Below are positions 17,384 to 25,666 of a DNA stretch of 64,000 nucleotides, piece after piece (position 1 is the stretch's first letter; the number at the start of each line of letters is the position of its first letter). The notes beneath the pieces were generated by a model. The model was not told where the DNA came from. It saw only the letters and a list, made by a program, of their open reading frames with translations, and did not search any database. Position numbers and translations under genes: made by a program. Origin of the DNA: Mucilaginibacter pallidiroseus (GTDB taxonomy: Bacteria > Bacteroidota > Bacteroidia > Sphingobacteriales > Sphingobacteriaceae); assembly GCF_007846085.1 (NCBI RefSeq), contig NZ_VOEJ01000002.1, forward strand, positions 124,001 through 188,000, read 5' to 3'.

Positions 17384-17412
17384 TTTTAGTTAATTATATA
17401 CTTTTATTTTTG
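17384..17412 (+). promoter_or_regulatory. promoter of the ytxJ-like gene
   Basis: TTTA at 17384-17387, a 17-nt spacer, and TATTTTTG at 17405-17412 match the Bacteroidota consensus. The start codon follows after only 4 nt, so the mRNA is probably leaderless. Confidence 0.65.
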
Positions 17413-17416
17413 TGAC

Positions 17417-17746
17417 ATGAAATGGACACCGCTTGACTCTGCCAATCAGATAGATGCAATAAAACAGCAGCAAGGCTATAGCCTTATATTTAAACATAGC
17501 ACGCGTTGCTCCATCAGCATGATGGCTAAACGCCGCTTTGAGCTTGACTGGGAAAACCTGCCGGCAGATATGCCGCTTTATTTTCTTGACCTGTTAAACC
17601 ACAGGGATCTTTCGGGCAAAATTGCTGCCGATTTCCAGGTACATCATGAATCACCGCAGGTATTACTTATTAAAGACGGTGAGTGCGTGTTAGACCAATC
17701 TCATGGTGCTATTTCAGTAGATGAGACATTGAGCGTAATGGCTTAA
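17417..17746 (+). CDS. ytxJ: bacillithiol-system redox-active protein YtxJ
   Basis: A 109-residue thioredoxin-fold protein of the YtxJ family. The single active-site Cys31 sits in FKHSTRCSISMMA, and the cis-Pro-containing ESPQVLLIKDG segment follows near residue 75. YtxJ proteins are linked to bacillithiol by co-occurrence and are probably bacilliredoxins that reduce mixed disulfides. A bacillithiol synthesis gene (bshA) is 15.7 kb away in this window, which supports bacillithiol use in this organism. Confidence 0.9.
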   Translation: MKWTPLDSANQIDAIKQQQGYSLIFKHSTRCSISMMAKRRFELDWENLPADMPLYFLDLLNHRDLSGKIAADFQVHHESPQVLLIKDGECVLDQSHGAISVDETLSVMA

Positions 17747-17777
17747 TCAATTAGATAATATTTCACATCAAAATATT

Positions 17778-17813
17778 AAAACCCGCAAGTAGCTCTTGTG
17801 GGTTTCTTGTTTT
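17778..17813 (+). terminator. terminator after ytxJ
   Basis: AAACCCGCAAG (17779-17789) pairs with CTTGTGGGTTT (17795-17805) through one G-T pair; the loop is TAGCT and a T-rich tail follows. Confidence 0.75.
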
Positions 17814-17932
17814 ACAGCAACCCGTAAAGGGTCTTTATACTCTTTGGGATTATATACTTTTCACTTTTCACTTTACAACAGTCAACCCTTTGTAAGCATT
17901 TTACAGCTTAATGCTTTTAAAACATTTTTACC

Positions 17933-17940
17933 TAAATTTG
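17933..17940 (+). promoter_or_regulatory. -7 promoter box of lipA
   Basis: TAAATTTG fits TAnnTTTG. It ends 4 nt before the lipA ATG at 17945, so transcription would start at or next to the start codon. No clear -33 TTTG is seen. Confidence 0.5.
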
Positions 17941-17944
17941 TAAC

Positions 17945-18823
17945 ATGATAGATTTGCCAGTAGTGCCGGTAAGCCAGCCGCAACGCAAGCCTGATTGGCT
18001 TAGAGTAAAGCTGCCTGTAGGAAAAGAATACGCCCACGTACGCGGATTGGTTGATACCCACAAGTTACACACCATTTGCGAGAGCGGCAATTGCCCTAAC
18101 ATGGGCGAGTGCTGGGGCGCCGGTACTGCAACATTTATGATATTGGGTAACATTTGTACCCGCTCCTGCTCTTTTTGTGCTGTAGCAACAGGCAGGCCGT
18201 TAGCTGTTGATATGGACGAGCCTAATCGTGTTGCCAACTCGGTAAAACTTATGCAGGTTAAACACTGCGTTATTACATCTGTAGACCGTGACGATCTCAA
18301 AGACGGCGGATCCACCATATGGGCAGAAACCATCAATGCTATCCGCCGTGAGAGCCCTGAAACTACCTTAGAAACATTACTGCCAGACTTTCGCGGCATT
18401 TGGGATAACCTTGATCGCGTAACTGCTGTACGCCCCGAGGTAGTATCACACAACCTGGAAACCGTGCGCCGCCTTACCCGCGAGGTACGTATACAGGCAA
18501 AGTATGATCGCAGCCTTGAAGCTTTAAAAAGAATTTCGGCCGAGGGGCTTCGTACAAAATCAGGCATTATGCTTGGCCTTGGCGAAACCAAAGCAGATGT
18601 GCTGGAAGCAATGCAGGATTTGCTCGACGCCGGTGTACATATACTTACACTTGGCCAGTACTTGCAGCCAACCCGTAACCATCACCCTGTGATTGACTGG
18701 ATACACCCTGATCAGTTTGCGAACTATAAAGAATGGGGTTTAAAAATGGGCTTTAAGTATGTTGAGAGCGGGCCACTGGTACGTTCATCTTACCATGCCG
18801 AAAAACACTTGTTTGAAATGTAG
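17945..18823 (+). CDS. lipA: lipoyl synthase
   Basis: A 292-residue radical SAM enzyme that inserts two sulfurs into octanoyl groups on lipoyl domains. It carries the auxiliary cluster ligands C45, C50 and C56 (CX4CX5C) and the radical SAM CX3CX2C at C71, C75 and C78 (CTRSCSFC). The final RSSYHAE motif holds the conserved Ser ligand. Length is normal. The N-terminus [21 protein letters not shown] looks conserved, which supports this start despite the very close promoter box. Confidence 0.97.
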   Translation: MIDLPVVPVSQPQRKPDWLRVKLPVGKEYAHVRGLVDTHKLHTICESGNCPNMGECWGAGTATFMILGNICTRSCSFCAVATGRPLAVDMDEPNRVANSVKLMQVKHCVITSVDRDDLKDGGSTIWAETINAIRRESPETTLETLLPDFRGIWDNLDRVTAVRPEVVSHNLETVRRLTREVRIQAKYDRSLEALKRISAEGLRTKSGIMLGLGETKADVLEAMQDLLDAGVHILTLGQYLQPTRNHHPVIDWIHPDQFANYKEWGLKMGFKYVESGPLVRSSYHAEKHLFEM

Positions 18824-18849
18824 TTAAACATTTCTATCTTTCAGACCTT

Positions 18850-19401
18850 TTGACCCGCAAAACCAAAATATCGCTTTCTGAAGACCAACTTGTCTTGTCG
18901 CTGCGCAATCGCGAGAAAATCGCTATTGAAGCATTGTACGACATGTATTCGGCATCATTGTATGGTGTGATTTCACGCATTGTGATTGACGAAGCCGTTG
19001 CCGAAGACGTTTTGCAGGAAACTTTTGTAAAAATCTGGCATTCGTTTAATGGTTACAGTGCCGAAAAAGGGCGTTTATTTACCTGGATGGTTAATATTGC
19101 CCGCAACCTTGCCATAGATAAAATCCGATCAAAAGATTTTAGAAATCAGAATAAAAACCAAGAGCTCGAAAATAACGTAACTTTCATAGACGAACAGAAA
19201 AACACCGTTTACAATCCTGAGTTGCTGGGCATCAAAGAATTAGTGCAAACACTAAAGCCCGAGCAAAAGTCGATTCTCGACCTTGTCTACTTTAAAGGTT
19301 ATACCCATGTGGAAGCAGCTGAAGAGTTGAATATTCCGCTTGGCACCATAAAAACAAGGCTTCGACTGGCTATCCAACAACTCAGAAAACATTTTAATTG
19401 A
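18850..19401 (+). CDS. ECF-family RNA polymerase sigma factor
   Basis: A 183-residue sigma-70 family factor. Region 2 covers about residues 25-95 (DMYSASLYGVISRIV, AEDVLQETFVKIW, FTWMVNIARNLAID) and region 4 about 130-180 (LVYFKGYTHVEAAEELNIPLGTIKTRLRLA). The start is TTG at 18850; no upstream ATG is available. The next gene is a membrane anti-sigma factor overlapping by 4 nt (TTGA), so this is a sigma/anti-sigma pair of the SigK/RskA type. The regulon is not visible. Confidence 0.94.
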   Translation: MTRKTKISLSEDQLVLSLRNREKIAIEALYDMYSASLYGVISRIVIDEAVAEDVLQETFVKIWHSFNGYSAEKGRLFTWMVNIARNLAIDKIRSKDFRNQNKNQELENNVTFIDEQKNTVYNPELLGIKELVQTLKPEQKSILDLVYFKGYTHVEAAEELNIPLGTIKTRLRLAIQQLRKHFN

Positions 19402-20246
19402 AAGTGGAAGACATTAAGGCATATTTGGAGTCGGGTATTTTGGAACTTTATGTTCTGGGCGATGTAAGCGCAGAAGAAAAGTTACAGGTAGAAACTCTGG
19501 CTGCGCAATATCCAGTCGTGAGGCAGGAGTTAGACGAGATTGAACGGTCTTTAGAGCAATATGCCAATCAACACGCTATTACACCTTCCGAGAATCTTCA
19601 AAACAAAATATTAAACAGTACCCTTGTTAACCTTGGCGACGATCGTAGTTTTACCAAGCCGCGCAAGCACAGCGATGAGGAGATTTACGAGGATGACAAC
19701 ATTGTGAACATGCCGCAGCGCCAAAATGCGTTTTTCAAATATGCTTTTGCTGCCTGCCTTGCTTTGCTATTGGTTAGCGTTTATGCCATATATAATTTAT
19801 ACAGTAAATTACAGGATACAAACACCCAGCTCACCGCAATGCAGCTGGATAGGCAACGCATTGCCAACCAGGTAAACCTCCGCGATCAGGAACTGGAAAT
19901 GTACCAGGATACCGCATTTAAAGTGTTAAGGCTGCAAGGCACTGCAAAAACGCCGCAATCGGCAATGATAGTTGCATGGAACCCTTCAAGCCAAAAGGTA
20001 ATGGTTGATATGCGCAGCATGAAACTGCCAACGCATGACAAGGAACATCAATACCAGCTATGGGCACTTGTTGATGGCAAACCTGTTGATATTGGCGTAT
20101 TTGACCTTCCTGCAAATGATTCTGCAGCGGTGGTTAAAGAGATGAAACCAATTGCAGCAGCACAAGCCTTTGCTGTAACACTTGAACCAAGAGGCGGTAG
20201 CATCAACCCAACACTTGACCAAATGGTTGTGTTAGGCAAATTTTAA
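19398..20246 (+). CDS. RskA-like anti-sigma factor
   Basis: A 282-residue single-pass membrane protein. The N-terminal 75 residues form an anti-sigma helical domain, a membrane helix lies near 112-131 (YAFAACLALLLVSVYAIYNL), a coiled coil follows, and the C-terminal part is an RskA domain (MIVAWNPSSQKVMVDM, YQLWALVDGKPVDIGVF, FAVTLEPRGGS). I see no HxxxCxxC zinc motif. Start is TTG overlapping the sigma gene's TGA. It should hold the sigma factor inactive at the membrane until an envelope signal arrives. Confidence 0.9.
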   Translation: MKVEDIKAYLESGILELYVLGDVSAEEKLQVETLAAQYPVVRQELDEIERSLEQYANQHAITPSENLQNKILNSTLVNLGDDRSFTKPRKHSDEEIYEDDNIVNMPQRQNAFFKYAFAACLALLLVSVYAIYNLYSKLQDTNTQLTAMQLDRQRIANQVNLRDQELEMYQDTAFKVLRLQGTAKTPQSAMIVAWNPSSQKVMVDMRSMKLPTHDKEHQYQLWALVDGKPVDIGVFDLPANDSAAVVKEMKPIAAAQAFAVTLEPRGGSINPTLDQMVVLGKF

Positions 20247-20280
20247 AAATTAGAACACCCTATATCTATCCATAACGTAG

Positions 20281-20320
20281 AAAGTCCGGCTTGTTGAAAC
20301 AGGCCAGACTTTTTCTTTTT
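20281..20320 (+). terminator. terminator of the sigma/anti-sigma operon
   Basis: AAAGTC...GGC pairs imperfectly with GCC...GACTTT around a TTGTTGAAACA loop, and a TTTTTCTTTTT tail follows. Confidence 0.7.
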
Positions 20321-20368
20321 AAGCAAGCGTGAGTTGCATAAAACTAAAACAAAATAATGTTGTTGTTG

Positions 20369-20408
20369 TAACTATAATCTATATGATGCGTCATATAGTC
20401 AATAGTTA
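20369..20408. repeat. 40-bp nested inverted repeat
   Basis: TAACTAT (20369-20375) and CTATATGA (20379-20386) are mirrored as TCATATAG (20391-20398) and ATAGTTA (20402-20408) around TGCG. It lies between two terminators in a gene-free stretch and lacks a U tract, so it is not an ordinary terminator. It could be an operator, a small RNA stem or a mobile repeat. Confidence 0.8.
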
Positions 20409-20448
20409 GAAGTATTTAGTTCTTTATAAGATCAGTTAATAGTTAATT

Positions 20449-20489
20449 AAAAAATACGGATGTTTGATACTTACATCCGTATTTTTTTT
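20449..20489. terminator. bidirectional terminator after nnr
   Basis: A 15-bp perfect stem with core TACGGATGT/ACATCCGTA (20455-20463 and 20473-20481), a 9-nt loop and A/T runs on both sides. It lies 9 nt past the nnr stop codon and mainly serves that minus-strand gene. Confidence 0.88.
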
Positions 20490-20497
20490 GCCTTTTT

Positions 20498-22003
20498 TTA
20501 ACTATTAAACTTTGCCATAGTTACGGGCAGCTGTTTTATTATAGCGCCCGGCAGCACTACCTGCATACGATTTGGTAAAGCCAGTTCGTCGCCAGCTTTG
20601 CCATGCAGATATACACCTAAAAGGCATGCATGCAAAGGGCTGTACGTTTGCGACAACAGTGCTGTTATAATTCCTGTAAGCACATCGCCCATACCACCGC
20701 TGGCCATAGCCGGGTTGCCTGTGCTGTTAAAATATAGTTTGCCGTTTGGCGCAGCAGTTATGGTAAAATCATTTTTAAGGATGATGTGCAAACCCAGCTC
20801 AATAGCTTTCTTTTTTGCAGTTTGCAAACGCTGCCACCAATTTTTATGCTCGCCAAAAAGCCGGTCAAACTCTTTCATATGAGGCGTAATAACACTGGCT
20901 TTAGGTAACTTTGCTAACAACTCATTATTCCCGGCCAGCACATTTAAGGCATCTGCATCTACTACAATTGGCTTGTTAAACTTTTCGCTAATGGCCTTTA
21001 GCAATGCCAGGGTATCATCTCCTTTGCCAATACCCGGCCCTACCCCTATTGTGGTAAACTTATCCCAATCCACTTCAGGTAACTTGTCCGATTCGCGTAG
21101 CACAACCATTACTTCCGGTTGATAGCTGTTAAGCGCCGTTAATCCGCGTTGCGGGATACAAGCAGTAGTAAGCCCCGCCCCTGCGTGCGCACAAGCTGAT
21201 GAGGACAGCAAGGCCGCCCCCATGGTTTCATCTTTACCGGCAATAATAAGTGCATGACCATAGGTGCCTTTATGGCTAAAGCGCCCACGCGCTTTATAAA
21301 TCTGCCTGATGTCCTGCTCCTCTATATAATAATAGGTCGTATCAACCTGACATAAAAAATCCTGACTCAAACCTATTTGCACTACCTCGCATTTATGCAT
21401 AAAAGCAGCACTTTCGGGCAGCAAGAAATTTATTTTAGGCAGCTGAAAGGTAATAACCAAGTCGGCTTTCAAAACCGTAGCATCGTCTGGTATATCTCCC
21501 TCTGTATAAAAACCAGTGGGCACGTCAACCGCTACCTTTGTGGCATCAATGGTGTTTAAATGCTCAACCAGTTTTTTGTAATCGCCCGCTAAAGGTTTGT
21601 TTAAGCCACTTCCCAGTAAGGCATCTATAATGATTTCTGCAGTTTCGCTGGGTAATTCAGCACCCGATGTCAACTCGTTAACTTGTATGTTAGCTGCTTT
21701 AAGTCGTTCCAAATTCGTTTGAAAATTTGCTGTAGCCTTTTCAGAGAATCTTGCTACAAAAACCGACAGATTGCAAAAGCTGTGCTCACAAAGTAACCGG
21801 GCGATAGCCAAGCCGTCGCCACCGTTGTTGCCGGTGCCACAATACACGCTGATGGCTTGTTCCTTATCCTGAAAATGATTAACAAACCAGCCAACAAATG
21901 CCTTCGATGCACGCTCCATCAAATCTATAGAACTTATGGGCTCGTTAGCAATGGTATAAGCATCCGCCTCGCGGATTTGTGAAGAAACAAGTAAAGGTAA
22001 CAT
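20498..22003 (-). CDS. nnr: bifunctional NAD(P)H-hydrate epimerase/ADP-dependent dehydratase
   Basis: A 501-residue fusion that repairs hydrated NAD(P)H. The N-terminal YjeF domain (about 1-215) is the epimerase, with VYCGTGNNGGDGLAIARLL and IIDALLGSGLNKPL. The C-terminal YjeF/ribokinase-like domain (about 225-495) is the dehydratase, with GVGPGIGKG, PIVVDADALNVLA, SVITPHMKEF and the ASGGMGDVLTGII motif with its catalytic Asp. The fusion is the common bacterial form. Confidence 0.96.
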   Translation of the reverse strand: MLPLLVSSQIREADAYTIANEPISSIDLMERASKAFVGWFVNHFQDKEQAISVYCGTGNNGGDGLAIARLLCEHSFCNLSVFVARFSEKATANFQTNLERLKAANIQVNELTSGAELPSETAEIIIDALLGSGLNKPLAGDYKKLVEHLNTIDATKVAVDVPTGFYTEGDIPDDATVLKADLVITFQLPKINFLLPESAAFMHKCEVVQIGLSQDFLCQVDTTYYYIEEQDIRQIYKARGRFSHKGTYGHALIIAGKDETMGAALLSSSACAHAGAGLTTACIPQRGLTALNSYQPEVMVVLRESDKLPEVDWDKFTTIGVGPGIGKGDDTLALLKAISEKFNKPIVVDADALNVLAGNNELLAKLPKASVITPHMKEFDRLFGEHKNWWQRLQTAKKKAIELGLHIILKNDFTITAAPNGKLYFNSTGNPAMASGGMGDVLTGIITALLSQTYSPLHACLLGVYLHGKAGDELALPNRMQVVLPGAIIKQLPVTMAKFNS

Positions 22004-22048
22004 ATATCCTAAAGGTAGGACTTATGTGTTTTGTTTGGAATAGTTGCG

Positions 22049-22140
22049 GTTTGAGCCTGTAGAAGAACCATCAGCTTTCAATGTTTCGACAAGCTCAACA
22101 AGACGCTATTTTCAGTGTCAGGCTGAGCCTGTCGAAGCCC
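22049..22140. repeat. intergenic palindromic repeat of the GAGCCTGTCGAAG family
   Basis: A GTTTCGACAAGCTCAACA arm (from 22083) is followed by GTCAGGCTGAGCCTGTCGAAG-like sequence at 22117-22137, its approximate reverse complement. A worn copy (GGTTTGAGCCTGTAGAAG) is at 22048-22065. The set lies between nnr and uvrA. Confidence 0.7.
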
Positions 22141-22158
22141 TGTAGCGCTTATGTTATC

Positions 22159-25005
22159 CTACTTTATCCCCATTTCCTTTTTAAGAAATCTGCCGGTAAA
22201 GCTGTCTTTAACTTTGCATAAACCTTCAGGTGTACCGCTGAAAAGAATTTTACCACCGCCAGAGCCACCTTCTGGGCCAAGGTCAATTACATGGTCTACT
22301 ACTTTTATCACGTCGAGGTTGTGCTCAATAACAAGTACTGTATTACCTTTATCAACTAACTGATTAATTACACCAAGCAGTACGTTAATATCCTCGAAGT
22401 GCAAACCGGTGGTAGGTTCATCTAAAATATAGAAAGTGTTACCGGTATCTTTCTTGGAAAGCTCGGTAGCAAGTTTAACACGCTGCGCCTCACCGCCTGA
22501 CAAAGTTGTTGACGCCTGCCCTAAAGTGATGTAACCCAAGCCTACATCATTAAGTGTTTTTACTTTACGGTATATAGACGGGATGTGCTCGAAGAATGGT
22601 GTGGCATCCTCAATGCTCATATCAAGCACATCGCTTATTGATTTGCCGCGATAACGCACCTCAAGAGTTTCGCGATTATAACGGCGACCCTGGCATTCTT
22701 CACACGGCACCTGCACATCGGGTAAAAAGTTCATTTCAATAACCTTCATACCGGCACCCTGGCAGGTTTCGCAACGGCCACCTTTAACGTTGAATGAAAA
22801 ACGACCGGGCTTATAGCCGCGTATACGCGATTCGGGCAGAGCCACAAACAGGTTCCTGATATCAGAGAATACACCCGTGTAGGTAGCCGGGTTTGAGCGC
22901 GGTGTACGGCCAATAGGTGTTTGATCTATCTCTATTACCTTATCTATATGCTCCAACCCCTCAACTTTATCGTAAGGAAGCGGATGCTTTTTAGCGCGGA
23001 AAAAATGATGATTAAGGATAGGATACAGCGTTTCGGTAATTAAACTTGATTTACCACTACCCGATACACCTGTCACTCCAATCAGCTTACCTAACGGAAA
23101 ATCGACAGAAACTTTCTTGAGGTTATGGCCGGTTGCCTTTTTAAGGCTTAATACTTTCGCGTTACCTTCGCGGCGTTTCTTAGGTATAGCAATCTCGCGC
23201 TCCCCGTTGATGTATGAGGTGGTAAGCGTATGCTTTTGCATCAGCTGCTCGGGCGTACCTTCGGCAACAACCTGCCCGCCGTGTACCCCTGCCGCCGGCC
23301 CCATGTCAATAACATGGTCGGCTTCCAAAATCATATCCTTATCGTGCTCAACAACCAGTACGGTATTGCCCAGGTCGCGCAGGTTTTTAAGGGCGTTTAT
23401 CAAACGCTCGTTATCACGCTGGTGCAAACCTATACTTGGCTCGTCCAAGATGTACATTACGTTCATTAATTGCGACCCAATTTGCGTGGCCAGCCTTATG
23501 CGCTGCGCCTCACCGCCCGAAAGCGTTTTGGCCGTACGATCAAGCGTTAGGTAACTTAAGCCAACATCAAGCAAAAAGCCTATGCGTGCGCGTATTTCTT
23601 TCAGTATTTCTTTGGCAATAACATTCTGGCGGTCGTTAAGGCGGTCTTCCAGGCCGTTAAACCATTTGTCGAGCGTGGTGATATCCATTGTAGCCAGCTC
23701 GAAGATATTTTTTTCGTCAACCTTGAAGTGCAGCGACTCTTTTTTGAGCCTCGCACCATGACAGGTGGGGCAGGTTTTGAGTACACGATAGTTTTCCATA
23801 TCGTCCATCCCCTCATCACCGCGACGCTCCTGCTGTTCTTCCAGCATCCTGATTATACCATCAAAAGTAATCTGGTAACTCTGTACGTTATACTTATTGT
23901 ATTCAACAGCCACCGTAATTATATCCGCGGCTCCATTCAGGATAATATCAATGTGCTCGCGGCTAAGCTTTTCTACCGGGGTTGATAGCGAGAACTCGTA
24001 CTTCTTACCAAGGGCCTTTAAAACCTGGAAAATCCATGTTTCGCGGTACTCGCCAATTGGGGCCAGGCCACCGTTAACAATACTCAGTTTTGGATTGGGA
24101 ATTACAGATGCCTCATCAACCTCAAAAATATAGCCCAGTCCGTTACATTTTTCGCAAGCACCATAAGGCGAGTTGAAAGAAAACGTATTGGGCTGCGGCT
24201 CGTCATAAGATATGCCCGATACCGGGTCCATCAAAAACTTACTGAAGTAAGCAACATTGTTATCCTTATCAGCAATACGAATAATACCTTTTGCGGTTTT
24301 TAAAGCCGACTGTACAGAAGTATAAAGCCGTTTATAATCAGCCTGGCTTACCACAAGGCGGTCAACCACAATATCGATGTCATGGATCTTATAGCGATCC
24401 AACTGCATTTTAGGCTCTACATCAACAATAGCACCGTCAACATAAACCTTTAAATAACCTTGCTTGCGTATCTGCTCAAAAAGTTCACGGTAATGGCCTT
24501 TACGGGCCTTTACCACAGGTGCCAGGATATTTACCGGCTGCCCGTCAAACTTTTCCATGATGGTTTTAAGGATCTGGTCTTCACTCATGCGCTCCATCTT
24601 CTCGCCTGTGGTGTACGAGTAAGCATCGCCCGCTCGGGCAAACAAAAGGCGCATAAAATCATAGATCTCGGTGATAGTTCCTACTGTCGACCTTGGATTT
24701 TTGCTGGTGGTTTTCTGCTCTATAGCAATTACCGGGCTCAGGCCTGACACCTTATCAACGTCCGGGCGCTCCATGCCGCCCATAAACTGGCGCGAGTAGG
24801 CCGAAAACGTTTCCATATAACGGCGTTGGCCCTCGGCGTAAATTGTGTCGAAAGCCAGGGATGACTTACCGCTGCCGCTTAAACCGGTTATAACAACCAG
24901 TTGATTGCGCGGAAACTTAATGTCTATATTTTTTAAGTTATGCACCCGGGCACCATACACCTCAACTTCACTTTGCTCGCCCAGATCTAAAGGTTTTTTG
25001 CTCAT
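22159..25005 (-). CDS. uvrA: excinuclease ABC subunit A
   Basis: A 948-residue UvrA, the damage-recognition ATPase of nucleotide excision repair. Two ABC modules are present: Walker A GLSGSGKSSLAF (about residue 40) and GVSGSGKSSLI (about 635), each with an LSGGEAQR signature. The zinc modules are seen as CEKCNGLGYIFE, CPTCHGARL and CETCQGAG...CEECQGRRY. The length is normal. A TATCTTTG promoter-like box is at 25072-25079 on its strand. Confidence 0.98.
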   Translation of the reverse strand: MSKKPLDLGEQSEVEVYGARVHNLKNIDIKFPRNQLVVITGLSGSGKSSLAFDTIYAEGQRRYMETFSAYSRQFMGGMERPDVDKVSGLSPVIAIEQKTTSKNPRSTVGTITEIYDFMRLLFARAGDAYSYTTGEKMERMSEDQILKTIMEKFDGQPVNILAPVVKARKGHYRELFEQIRKQGYLKVYVDGAIVDVEPKMQLDRYKIHDIDIVVDRLVVSQADYKRLYTSVQSALKTAKGIIRIADKDNNVAYFSKFLMDPVSGISYDEPQPNTFSFNSPYGACEKCNGLGYIFEVDEASVIPNPKLSIVNGGLAPIGEYRETWIFQVLKALGKKYEFSLSTPVEKLSREHIDIILNGAADIITVAVEYNKYNVQSYQITFDGIIRMLEEQQERRGDEGMDDMENYRVLKTCPTCHGARLKKESLHFKVDEKNIFELATMDITTLDKWFNGLEDRLNDRQNVIAKEILKEIRARIGFLLDVGLSYLTLDRTAKTLSGGEAQRIRLATQIGSQLMNVMYILDEPSIGLHQRDNERLINALKNLRDLGNTVLVVEHDKDMILEADHVIDMGPAAGVHGGQVVAEGTPEQLMQKHTLTTSYINGEREIAIPKKRREGNAKVLSLKKATGHNLKKVSVDFPLGKLIGVTGVSGSGKSSLITETLYPILNHHFFRAKKHPLPYDKVEGLEHIDKVIEIDQTPIGRTPRSNPATYTGVFSDIRNLFVALPESRIRGYKPGRFSFNVKGGRCETCQGAGMKVIEMNFLPDVQVPCEECQGRRYNRETLEVRYRGKSISDVLDMSIEDATPFFEHIPSIYRKVKTLNDVGLGYITLGQASTTLSGGEAQRVKLATELSKKDTGNTFYILDEPTTGLHFEDINVLLGVINQLVDKGNTVLVIEHNLDVIKVVDHVIDLGPEGGSGGGKILFSGTPEGLCKVKDSFTGRFLKKEMGIK

Positions 25006-25183
25006 ATATCTCTCAGGAAACGTATTTAACCCGGCTTAGTTTGCACCCGGCATAATTACTAAAAAACTTGGCAAAGATAGGCAAAAGCAGCGGACTTTCA
25101 TAGGGTTAGCTACGAAGCCACAAACCGGTAAATGTAAAATTTAAGGCGATCTAAATTTTAATTAGACGTTATGGAATATGAGC

Positions 25184-25666
25184 TTATGGCCGTTCTATCA
25201 GGCACACCGCATAGGCTACTACACCCTCTTCCCTGCCTATAAAACCCATTTGCTCATTAGTGGTAGCTTTGATGGAAATGTCTTCCTCGCTGATGCCTGC
25301 AGCCTTTGCAATGTGGGTTTTCATAGCCGGTATATGCGGGTTGATCTTTGGTGCTTCCAGGCATACCATTGCATCAATGTTGCCTATCACCCAACTCTTG
25401 TCGGCAAGCAGTGCAACTACATGCTGCAGCAATACAAGACTGCTTATGCCTTTCCAACGGTTGTCTGTATTGGAGAAATGAAAACCTATATCGCGCAGAT
25501 TGGCTGCGCCAAGCAGGGCATCACATATAGCGTGCAACAGTACGTCGGCGTCCGAGTGTCCGTAAGCGCCAGATGTATGCTCAAGATGTACGCCGCCCAA
25601 TATAAACGGATGTTGTGCTTTCAACTGGTGTACGTCGAAACCAAAACCAACTTTAATTTTAGCCAT
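25184..25666 (-). CDS. ispF: 2-C-methyl-D-erythritol 2,4-cyclodiphosphate synthase
   Basis: A 160-residue IspF, which forms the cyclic diphosphate in the MEP isoprenoid pathway. Zinc ligands lie in FGFDVHQLK (Asp/His) and the GHSDADVLLHAICDALLGA motif holds the third; IKATTNEQMGFIGREEGVVAYAV is the C-terminal conserved block. Its ATG overlaps the porV stop by one base (TAATG), so the two genes are translated in tandem although they are unrelated in function. Confidence 0.97.
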   Translation of the reverse strand: MAKIKVGFGFDVHQLKAQHPFILGGVHLEHTSGAYGHSDADVLLHAICDALLGAANLRDIGFHFSNTDNRWKGISSLVLLQHVVALLADKSWVIGNIDAMVCLEAPKINPHIPAMKTHIAKAAGISEEDISIKATTNEQMGFIGREEGVVAYAVCLIERP

